A stretch of 7,932 nucleotides of DNA from Eubacterium sp. GTDB lineage: Bacteria > Bacillota > Clostridia > Lachnospirales > Lachnospiraceae. Location: the NCBI GenBank assembly GCA_022776205.1, contig JALFIK010000020.1, positions 1 through 7,932 of the forward strand, written 5' to 3'. Positions 1 through 5,775 of this stretch are shown here, one piece after another. A program made the translations under genes and the position numbers. Positions within the stretch are counted from its first letter, which is position 1. Each line of letters begins with the position of its first letter. The notes below the pieces were generated by a model. It was not told where the DNA came from and did no database searches. It worked only from the letters and a program-made list of their open reading frames with translations.

Positions 1-1736
1 ATTTTAATGAATGGGATGAAGAGGCGGATGAGATGAAGAGACTCGAGCCGCTTGGCATCTATGAATTGTTCATGCCGGATATGGAACCGGGGACGATTTA
101 TAAATACTGTGTGACAGCGAAGAGCGGGAAGAAGGTACTCAAGGCAGATCCCTATGCATTTCAGGCAGAGGTTCGACCGAATAACGCATCAATTGTGACT
201 GATATCTCTGATTTTAAGTGGCATGACAGCAAGTGGATGAAGAAAAGGGAGAAGTTTGACGAGAAGAAGTCTCCGATGTTTGTTTATGAAGTACATCCGG
301 GTTCCTGGAAGAAACATGAACAGACTGAGGAAGATGAGGATGGCTTTTATAATTACAGAGAACTTGCCAAAGAGCTTACCGAGTATGTAAAAGATATGGG
401 ATATACCCATGTGGAACTGATGGGCATTGCGGAACATCCTTTCGATGGTTCCTGGGGATATCAGGTGACGAACTATTTTGCACCGACCTCCCGCCATGGA
501 GATCCTCACGATTTTCAGTATCTGGTAGATTATTTACATAAAAATAATATCGGGGTCATTCTTGACTGGGTGCCGGCACATTTCCCGAGAGATGCCTTTG
601 GCCTGGCAGAATTTGACGGTACCTGTCTTTATGAATATGCAGATCCGAGAAAGGGAGAGCATCCGGACTGGGGCACGAAGGTTTTTGATTACGGAAAAAC
701 CGAAGTACAGAACTTCCTGATTTGTAATGCATTGTTCTGGCTGGAGAAATATCATGTGGACGGACTTCGTGTCGATGCAGTGGCCTCGATGCTTTATCTG
801 GATTACGGCCGGGATGACGGACAGTGGGTACCGAATATTTACGGCGGGAATGAAAACCTGGAGGCAATCGAATTTTTCCGTCATTTAAACAGTATTGTAA
901 AGAAGAGAAATCCGGGCACGGTAATGATCGCTGAGGAATCGACTGCGTGGCCGAAGGTAACAGACAAGGCAGAATATGGCGGACTGGAATTCAGCCTGAA
1001 GTGGAACATGGGATGGATGCATGATTTCCTTGAATATATGAAGCTGGATCCGTATTTCAGGAAGTTTAATCACACGAAGATGAACTTTGCCATGGTTTAT
1101 GCCTATTCAGAGAATTATATGCTTGTTTTATCCCATGATGAAGTTGTACATTTGAAGTGCTCCATGATTGAGAAGATGCCGGGAGATTACGATGATAAAT
1201 TTAAGAATCTGATGGCGGGTTATGCTTTTATGCTCGGACACCCGGGAAAGAAACTTCTCTTTATGGGACAGGACTTCGGACAGCACAGGGAGTGGAGCGA
1301 GAAGAGAGAACTGGACTGGTTCCTGCTTGAGAAGGAACGGAACAGCCAGCTGCAGACCTTTGTGAGAGATTTGATCCATCTGTATCGCAATAATAAATGT
1401 CTTTATGAATACGACTGCTGGCCGGAAGGTTTTGAGTGGATCAATGCCAATGACGGGGACCGAAGCATCTTTTCCTTTGTCAGACATTCTGCCAGCGGAA
1501 AGAATAATCTTTTGTTTGTCGTCAATTTTACCCCGGTGGACAGACCGAAGTATCGTGTGGGAACAACCTGCCGGAGAAAACATACACTCGTTCTTAACAG
1601 TGATGACAAAAAATACGGAGGAAGTGGAAAGAAACGGCCGAAAGAATATAAACCGGTGAAAAAAGAGGCGGATAACAGGAAATATTCCATCGCCTACAAG
1701 CTGCCGGCTTACGGAGTTGCTGTCTTTAAATTCTGA
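1..1736 (+). CDS. glgB: 1,4-alpha-glucan branching enzyme, 5'-partial
   Basis: This enzyme cuts alpha-1,4 glucan chains and rejoins the piece through an alpha-1,6 bond, making the branches of cytoplasmic glycogen. The ATG at 33 is not the true start: the frame is open back to base 3 and reads FNEWDEEADE, the FN-x-W signature of the CBM48 domain that precedes GlgB catalytic domains. The real start therefore lies left of the window, with perhaps 70-100 residues missing. Counting from the Met at 33, GH13 landmarks are DWVPAHF at 178-184, the nucleophile Asp248 in GLRVDAV, the acid/base Glu301 in MIAEES, and SHDEVVH with Asp369 as transition-state stabiliser. The all-beta C-terminal domain ends in LPAYGVAVFKF, as in full-length family members. 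One variation is HLKCSM after SHDEVV, where many GlgBs have HGKGSL. Stops are tandem (TGA TAA). All catalytic residues are present, so the enzyme should be active. Confidence 0.96.
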   Translation, partial: FNEWDEEADEMKRLEPLGIYELFMPDMEPGTIYKYCVTAKSGKKVLKADPYAFQAEVRPNNASIVTDISDFKWHDSKWMKKREKFDEKKSPMFVYEVHPGSWKKHEQTEEDEDGFYNYRELAKELTEYVKDMGYTHVELMGIAEHPFDGSWGYQVTNYFAPTSRHGDPHDFQYLVDYLHKNNIGVILDWVPAHFPRDAFGLAEFDGTCLYEYADPRKGEHPDWGTKVFDYGKTEVQNFLICNALFWLEKYHVDGLRVDAVASMLYLDYGRDDGQWVPNIYGGNENLEAIEFFRHLNSIVKKRNPGTVMIAEESTAWPKVTDKAEYGGLEFSLKWNMGWMHDFLEYMKLDPYFRKFNHTKMNFAMVYAYSENYMLVLSHDEVVHLKCSMIEKMPGDYDDKFKNLMAGYAFMLGHPGKKLLFMGQDFGQHREWSEKRELDWFLLEKERNSQLQTFVRDLIHLYRNNKCLYEYDCWPEGFEWINANDGDRSIFSFVRHSASGKNNLLFVVNFTPVDRPKYRVGTTCRRKHTLVLNSDDKKYGGSGKKRPKEYKPVKKEADNRKYSIAYKLPAYGVAVFKF

Positions 1737-1754
1737 TAAAATATTTTTGCATGT

Positions 1755-1798
1755 GAGAGGCTGTGCACTGTTTTTTAACAGGACGACAGCCTCTCTTT
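1755..1798 (+). terminator. Intrinsic terminator after glgB
   Basis: A perfect 10-bp stem, GAGAGGCTGT (1755-1764) with ACAGCCTCTC (1786-1795), encloses a second small hairpin, CTGTT (1768-1772) with AACAG (1777-1781). The T-run is short and broken (TTTCTT), so termination may be incomplete. It lies 19 bases after the glgB stop. Confidence 0.8.
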
Positions 1799-1843
1799 CT
1801 TCGGGAAGATGCGGAAAATACGCCGTAAAACCAGGAATGACAG

Positions 1844-1872
1844 TTGACAAAGAAAATAAAGTTTAATACAAT
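1844..1872 (+). promoter_or_regulatory. Sigma-A promoter of tyrS
   Basis: A consensus -35 TTGACA (1844-1849), a 17-base spacer and a -10 TACAAT (1867-1872) predict a start near 1879. That leaves a leader of about 49 nt before tyrS. Short arms GTTTA (1861-1865) and TAAAC (1875-1879) flank the -10. They could be an operator or chance in AT-rich DNA. Confidence 0.85.
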
Positions 1873-1927
1873 AGTAAACGTTAAAGTTTGACAGATAAAA
1901 ACAGATGAATAGATTCCGGAGGATTTT

Positions 1928-3160
1928 ATGACAGTATATGACGAACTTGTGGCGAGAGGATTGATCGCCCAGGTAACAGATGAAGCTGAAATTAAAGAAC
2001 TTATTAATAACGGAAAGGCCGTATTTTATATCGGTTTTGACCCGACGGCAGACAGTCTTCATGTCGGTCATTTCATGGCACTGTGTCTGATGAAGCGTCT
2101 GCAGATGGCCGGAAATAAACCGATTGCGCTGATTGGGGGCGGAACCGCCATGATCGGCGATCCTTCAGGACGGACGGATATGCGTCAGATGATGACGAAA
2201 GAGACCATCGATCACAATGTGGAATGTTTTAAGAAGCAGATGAGCCGGTTTATTGACTTTTCCGATGGAAAAGCCATGCTCGTTAATAATGCAGACTGGC
2301 TTCTGGATTTGAATTATATCGATGTACTCCGTGAGGTTGGCCCATGTTTCTCTGTGAATAATATGCTTCGCGCAGAGTGTTATAAACAGAGGATGGAGAA
2401 GGGACTTTCGTTCCTCGAATTCAATTACATGATCATGCAGAGCTATGATTTTTATGAATTATACCGTAAGTATGGCTGTAATATGCAGTTTGGCGGTAAT
2501 GACCAGTGGAGCAACATGTTAGGCGGTACGGAACTGATTCGTCGTAAATTAGGACCGGATGCGGATGCGTATGCCATGACAATCACCCTTCTCCTGAATT
2601 CAGAGGGAAAGAAGATGGGAAAGACCCAGTCGGGTGCTGTGTGGCTTGATCCTAATAAGACATCCCCATTTGATTTTTATCAGTACTGGAGAAATGTTGC
2701 CGATGCCGACGTGCTCAAATGTATCCGCATGCTCACATTTCTTCCTTTGGAAGAAATTGATGCCATGGACCAGTGGGAAGGCAGCAAGTTAAATGAGGCA
2801 AAAGAGATCCTTGCCTATGAGCTTACCAAGTTAGTTCATGGAGAGGAAGAGGCCAAGAAAGCACAAAATGGTGCAAGGGCCTTATTCAGCCAGGGAGGTA
2901 ACACGGAGGATATGCCATCCTGCAAAATTGAAGAGGCAGATTTACAGGATGGGGCAATCGATATCCTCGGTCTTCTTGTAAAGGCCAAACTGGCAACGAC
3001 CCGTTCGGAAGCCAGAAGAAATGTCACCCAGGGTGGTGTTACTTTAGACGGAGAAAAAGTGACAGATGTGAAAGCTTCCTTTACTTTAGATGATTTTAAA
3101 GGGGAAGGGAAAGTGTTAAAGAGAGGAAAGAAGAAATTTATTAAGATTATTTCCGAATAA
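1928..3160 (+). CDS. tyrS: Tyrosine--tRNA ligase
   Basis: This cytoplasmic class I aminoacyl-tRNA synthetase activates tyrosine with ATP and charges tRNA-Tyr; bacterial TyrRS works as a homodimer. The protein has 410 residues, close to the roughly 420 usual for bacterial TyrRS. The Rossmann catalytic domain carries the HIGH signature as HVGH (residues 45-48) within GFDPTADSLHVGH, the substrate-pocket segment GGNDQWSNM, and the KMSKS loop as KMGKT (229-233). An S4 RNA-binding domain occupies about residues 345-410 (ATTRSEARRNVTQGGV) and holds the tRNA. The ATG at 1928 follows GGAGG (1918-1922) by five bases and gives the expected N-terminus. The gene stands alone between its own promoter and terminator. 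The leader is too short for a T-box, so charging-dependent attenuation, common for this gene in Firmicutes, is not evident. Confidence 0.98.
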   Translation: MTVYDELVARGLIAQVTDEAEIKELINNGKAVFYIGFDPTADSLHVGHFMALCLMKRLQMAGNKPIALIGGGTAMIGDPSGRTDMRQMMTKETIDHNVECFKKQMSRFIDFSDGKAMLVNNADWLLDLNYIDVLREVGPCFSVNNMLRAECYKQRMEKGLSFLEFNYMIMQSYDFYELYRKYGCNMQFGGNDQWSNMLGGTELIRRKLGPDADAYAMTITLLLNSEGKKMGKTQSGAVWLDPNKTSPFDFYQYWRNVADADVLKCIRMLTFLPLEEIDAMDQWEGSKLNEAKEILAYELTKLVHGEEEAKKAQNGARALFSQGGNTEDMPSCKIEEADLQDGAIDILGLLVKAKLATTRSEARRNVTQGGVTLDGEKVTDVKASFTLDDFKGEGKVLKRGKKKFIKIISE

Positions 3161-3180
3161 ATTCATAGGGAAAAAGCACG

Positions 3181-3216
3181 AAGAAGGGCTGCCGGAATGG
3201 TGGTTCTTCTTTTTTT
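3181..3216 (+). terminator. Intrinsic terminator after tyrS
   Basis: A stem of up to 13 pairs, including four G-U pairs, forms between 3181-3193 and 3199-3211 around a GGAAT loop. A run of seven T follows (3210-3216). It lies 20 bases past the tyrS stop. Confidence 0.88.
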
Positions 3217-3242
3217 AGTCATTCTCCTGAAGTGCCTGTATC

Positions 3243-3271
3243 TTGACAGGGCAGAAGATAAAAAGTAAAAT
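3243..3271 (+). promoter_or_regulatory. Sigma-A promoter of the ypsC-rdgB-yfcE operon
   Basis: TTGACA (3243-3248), a 17-base spacer and TAAAAT (3266-3271) give a near-consensus promoter with a start near 3278 and a leader of about 45 nt. The -10 runs into an AT-only inverted repeat, AATAAT-GAT-ATTATT (3269-3283), and a second small palindrome, TAGAA-A-TTCTA (3287-3297), follows in the leader. Confidence 0.85.
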
Positions 3272-3322
3272 AATGATATTATTAGGTAGAAATTCTAACG
3301 ATAATCTAGCAATGGAGGAAAG

Positions 3323-4486
3323 ATGAACAACAGATATGAATTTATTGCACCATGCCATTTCGGACTTGAAGCGGTCTGCAAGAGAGAAATCACAGATCTG
3401 GGTTATGACATTGTGCGCGTTGAAGACGGAAAGGTGACATTTACCGGTGATATGGAAGCACTGGTAAGGGCCAATATTTTTTTGAGAACGACACAGAGAA
3501 TTCTTTTAAAGGTGGCCGAATTTAAGGCAGAGACCTTTGAAGAGCTGTTTCAGAATGTAAAAAAAGTGCCGTGGGAGGACTATTTCCCGCCGGATGCCCG
3601 GTTCTGGGTAACGAAGGCAACCTCGGTGAAAAGCAAGTTGTTCAGCACTTCCGATATTCAGTCCATTGTAAAGAAAGCCATGGTGGAAAGGATGAAGGAA
3701 CATTATCATATTCGCTGGTTTGAGGAGGACGGGGAAGAGTATCCTGTCCGGGTCATTATTTATAAGGATATGGTAACAATTGGTCTGGATACTTCCGGGG
3801 AAAGCCTTCACAAAAGGGGATACCGGAAGATGGTAAGCAAGGCACCGATCGAGGAAACTCTGGCGGCAGCTCTTATTAAACTGACTCCGTGGAATAAGAA
3901 CCGGATTCTTGTGGATCCTTTCTGTGGAAGCGGAACCTTTCCGATTGAAGCGGCCATGATGGGAGCAAATATTGCTCCGGGGATGAACAGAGATTTTCAG
4001 GCACAGAAATGGCCAAACATTGTCCCGGAGAAACTGTTTGAAAGAGGATTTGAGGAGGCCCGGTCTCTTGTTGATCACAGTGTTAAGATGGATATCCAGG
4101 GATATGACATCGATCCTTATATTGTAAAGGCAGCAAGGGAGAATGCAAAGAGGGCCGGAGTGGAAGAACACATTCATTTCCAGCAAAGACCGGTGCATCG
4201 GTTAAGCCATCCGAAAAAGTACGGATTTATCATTACCAACCCTCCATATGGAGAACGACTCGAAGACAAGGAGGATCTGCCGGTTCTTTACCGGGAGATG
4301 GGAAAGGCTTTTGAAGGACTCGACGGCTGGTCGGAATATGTGATAACTGCTTATAAAGATGCAGAGAGATATATTGGAAAGAAAGCGGCGAAAAACCGTA
4401 AAATCTATAATGGAATGATGAAGACCTATTTTTATATGTTCCCCGGTCCGAAGCCTCCGAAGAGGAAGAGACCGGAGCAGGCATAA
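3323..4486 (+). CDS. ypsC: THUMP-domain class I SAM-dependent RNA methyltransferase (YpsC/RlmL-like)
   Basis: This is a predicted rRNA guanine-N2 methyltransferase of the UPF0020 family, related to B. subtilis YpsC and to the N-terminal half of E. coli RlmKL, which makes m2G2445 in 23S rRNA. The 387-residue protein has an N-terminal ferredoxin-like/THUMP RNA-binding region (about residues 1-160) followed by a Rossmann methyltransferase domain. Visible motifs are DPFCGSGT (198-205), contributing to SAM binding, and the catalytic NPPYGE (306-311), the N-P-P-Y type used by base-amino methyltransferases. There is no second (RlmK) methyltransferase domain, which is normal for Firmicutes. The basic tail PPKRKRPEQA may contact RNA. 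The ATG at 3323 follows GGAGG (3314-3318) by four bases. It appears to be first in an operon, with 38 bases to rdgB. The exact rRNA target is inferred from the family. Confidence 0.92.
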   Translation: MNNRYEFIAPCHFGLEAVCKREITDLGYDIVRVEDGKVTFTGDMEALVRANIFLRTTQRILLKVAEFKAETFEELFQNVKKVPWEDYFPPDARFWVTKATSVKSKLFSTSDIQSIVKKAMVERMKEHYHIRWFEEDGEEYPVRVIIYKDMVTIGLDTSGESLHKRGYRKMVSKAPIEETLAAALIKLTPWNKNRILVDPFCGSGTFPIEAAMMGANIAPGMNRDFQAQKWPNIVPEKLFERGFEEARSLVDHSVKMDIQGYDIDPYIVKAARENAKRAGVEEHIHFQQRPVHRLSHPKKYGFIITNPPYGERLEDKEDLPVLYREMGKAFEGLDGWSEYVITAYKDAERYIGKKAAKNRKIYNGMMKTYFYMFPGPKPPKRKRPEQA

Positions 4487-4509
4487 AAAGATTGCAGGGA
4501 AAAAGATTT

Positions 4510-4515
4510 GGGAGG
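4510..4515 (+). promoter_or_regulatory. Ribosome binding site fixing the rdgB start
   Basis: GGGAGG sits nine bases before the ATG at 4525. A TTG at 4492 opens the same frame but would add a basic 11-residue leader (MQGKRFGRKRF) foreign to the family, so the ATG is preferred. Confidence 0.85.
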
Positions 4516-4524
4516 AAAAGATTC

Positions 4525-5112
4525 ATGAAAAAGAAACTCATATTTGCTACGGGCAATGAAGGAAAGATGAAGGAAATCCGAGAGATTCTCGGAGATCTTG
4601 ATTATGAGATCCTCTCTATGAAAGAAGCCGGTGTTGATGTGGATATTGTGGAGGACGGAACAACTTTTGAGGAGAATGCCATCATTAAGGCAAAGACAGT
4701 CATGGAGGTGACAGGATGTCTTGTCCTGGCAGATGATTCCGGATTAGAAGTGGATTTTCTTAATAAAGAACCGGGTGTTTACTCTGCCCGTTATATGGGA
4801 GAAAATACTTCCTATCGCATAAAAAATCAAATTATTTTAGACAGGCTTCACGGTGTCCCGGCTCCTGTCCGTACTGCACGGTTCGTCTGTGTGATTGCTG
4901 CGGCATTTCCTGACGGAAGGGTGGAAACAAGACGGGGGACCATCGAAGGAAGGATTGCCGACGAACCGGCCGGAGAAAATGGTTTTGGATACGATCCGAT
5001 TTTCTATCTGCCGGATCGAAAATGCACAACAGCACAGCTGTCCGCAGAAGAAAAGAATGAAATCAGTCACCGGGGGAAGGCACTTCGCCAGATAAAGGAG
5101 ATTTTGCAGTAG
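4525..5112 (+). CDS. rdgB: Non-canonical purine NTP pyrophosphatase (RdgB/HAM1 family)
   Basis: This cytoplasmic enzyme hydrolyses dITP, ITP, XTP and dXTP to monophosphate plus pyrophosphate, keeping deaminated purines out of DNA and RNA. From the ATG at 4525 it has 195 residues, very close to the 197 of E. coli RdgB. The family signatures are intact: the N-terminal phosphate/base-binding TGNEGK (9-14), EEN at 49-51, the acidic ADDSGLEVD (69-77) with the metal-linked Asp70/Asp71, GFGYDPIF (153-160) and SHRGKAL (181-187). It sits between the RNA methyltransferase and the phosphoesterase, and its stop codon touches the next ATG. The B. subtilis homologue (ysnA) also lies beside a phosphoesterase gene (ysnB), so this pairing is a known conserved neighbourhood. 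Confidence 0.97.
   Translation: MKKKLIFATGNEGKMKEIREILGDLDYEILSMKEAGVDVDIVEDGTTFEENAIIKAKTVMEVTGCLVLADDSGLEVDFLNKEPGVYSARYMGENTSYRIKNQIILDRLHGVPAPVRTARFVCVIAAAFPDGRVETRRGTIEGRIADEPAGENGFGYDPIFYLPDRKCTTAQLSAEEKNEISHRGKALRQIKEILQ
5094..5100 (+). promoter_or_regulatory. Ribosome binding site for yfcE inside rdgB
   Basis: AAAGGAG lies within the last codons of rdgB, 12 bases before the ATG at 5113, a slightly long gap. The alternative ATG at 5128 has no comparable site, so 5113 is preferred. The arrangement suggests translational coupling. Confidence 0.65.
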
Positions 5113-5634
5113 ATGGAAAACAGAAAGATGAGAATACTCGTGATCAGTGACTCCCATGGAAGAAATGATGATGTGGAGGGAGTCATAGAGCAGGTCGGAA
5201 AAATTGATATGCTGATTCACTGTGGTGATGTGGAACGTGGAGATGATTATATTCGCTCCCTGGTGGACTGTCCGGTTCATCTGGTTGCGGGAAACAATGA
5301 CTACAACCTTGATCTTCCATCCCAGGATATTTTTCATATCGGAGACTATAAAGTATGGGTTGTACACGGCCATATGTATCATGTATACCGGGGAGTGGAA
5401 CGACTTCGGAAAAAGGCCCTGGAAGACGGAATTGACATAGTGATGTTCGGACATACCCACAAGCCCTATATTGAGATAGGAGAAGATCTGACGATTCTGA
5501 ATCCGGGAAGTCTTTCCTATCCAAGACAGGCTGATCGTCGCCCAACATTTCTGATCATGGAAATTGATGAGGAAGGAGAGGCTCACTTCGGACACGGATA
5601 TTATAGATCAAAATTCAGTGAACTTAAAATATGA
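5113..5634 (+). CDS. yfcE: YfcE/MJ0936-family metallophosphoesterase
   Basis: This is a small calcineurin-like phosphoesterase that needs two metal ions, probably Mn. Family members hydrolyse phosphodiesters such as bis-pNPP in vitro, but the natural substrate is not settled. The 173-residue protein is nearly all catalytic domain. The metal-binding blocks appear in order: SDSHG (Asp13, His15), CGDVE (Asp39), GNND (Asn61), VVHGH (His85, His87) and GHTH (His114, His116). There is no signal peptide or membrane segment, so it is cytoplasmic. The start directly follows the rdgB stop (TAG ATG, no gap), and the gene is last in the operon before a terminator. It corresponds to B. subtilis ysnB, also next to the rdgB homologue. 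The co-location may mean the two act on related nucleotide debris, which is inference. Confidence 0.92.
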   Translation: MENRKMRILVISDSHGRNDDVEGVIEQVGKIDMLIHCGDVERGDDYIRSLVDCPVHLVAGNNDYNLDLPSQDIFHIGDYKVWVVHGHMYHVYRGVERLRKKALEDGIDIVMFGHTHKPYIEIGEDLTILNPGSLSYPRQADRRPTFLIMEIDEEGEAHFGHGYYRSKFSELKI

Positions 5635-5651
5635 GAACCTGATATTACAAT

Positions 5652-5685
5652 GCGGAAGGATGCATGCGTCCATTCCGCTTTTATT
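5652..5685 (+). terminator. Intrinsic terminator ending the ypsC-rdgB-yfcE operon
   Basis: GCGGAA (5652-5657) pairs with TTCCGC (5673-5678). After one bulged base (5672) the stem continues with GGA/TCC towards a CATG loop. The tail is TTTTATT (5679-5685). It starts 18 bases after the yfcE stop. Confidence 0.8.
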
Positions 5686-5712
5686 CGCTGAGAAACTATT
5701 AAGAAAATTTTT

Positions 5713-5745
5713 CCCGGAGATAGTGCCAAGATCATGATATCCGGG
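5713..5745 (+). repeat. Inverted repeat in the rlmD leader
   Basis: CCCGGAGAT (5713-5721) is complementary to ATATCCGGG (5737-5745) at eight of nine positions, with a 15-base loop. No T-run follows, so it is not a terminator on the + strand. It lies about 30 bases before the rlmD start, and no convincing promoter is visible between 5686 and 5775. It could be a protein-binding site, an mRNA hairpin affecting rlmD expression, or part of an unseen promoter region. Confidence 0.5.
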
Positions 5746-5764
5746 ATAGTAATTTCAAATGGAA

Positions 5765-5770
5765 AAGGAG
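5765..5770 (+). promoter_or_regulatory. Ribosome binding site fixing the rlmD start
   Basis: AAGGAG lies five bases before the ATG at 5776. An in-frame ATG at 5734 has no such site and sits in the loop of the leader inverted repeat, so the shorter protein is favoured. Confidence 0.85.
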
Positions 5771-5775
5771 ACAGG

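Noticed and set aside
1128..1850. 240-codon open frame on the - strand opposite the end of glgB
   Set aside because: It lies antisense to a clear GH13 gene, has no recognisable domain, and reads through the glgB terminator; it is a shadow of the coding strand's composition.
1888..1893. Second TTGACA in the tyrS leader
   Set aside because: No acceptable -10 at 16-18 bases, and a start there would fall at or beyond the ribosome binding site.
3180..3300. tRNA gene or attachment site between tyrS and ypsC
   Set aside because: The stem here is the tyrS terminator; no cloverleaf, CCA end or T-loop signature is present.
3506..4198. 230-codon open frame on the - strand inside the THUMP methyltransferase
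   Set aside because: Fully antisense to a gene with intact motifs, and its translation shows no family features.
4492..4524. Upstream TTG start for rdgB
   Set aside because: Adds a basic leader absent from the family, while GGGAGG and the ATG at 4525 give the standard N-terminus.
4837..5595. 252-codon open frame on the - strand across rdgB and yfcE
   Set aside because: It spans two well-supported genes in the opposite sense and resembles nothing known.
5734..5775. Upstream ATG start for rlmD
   Set aside because: No ribosome binding site, and it sits in the loop of an inverted repeat; AAGGAG before 5776 is much better placed.
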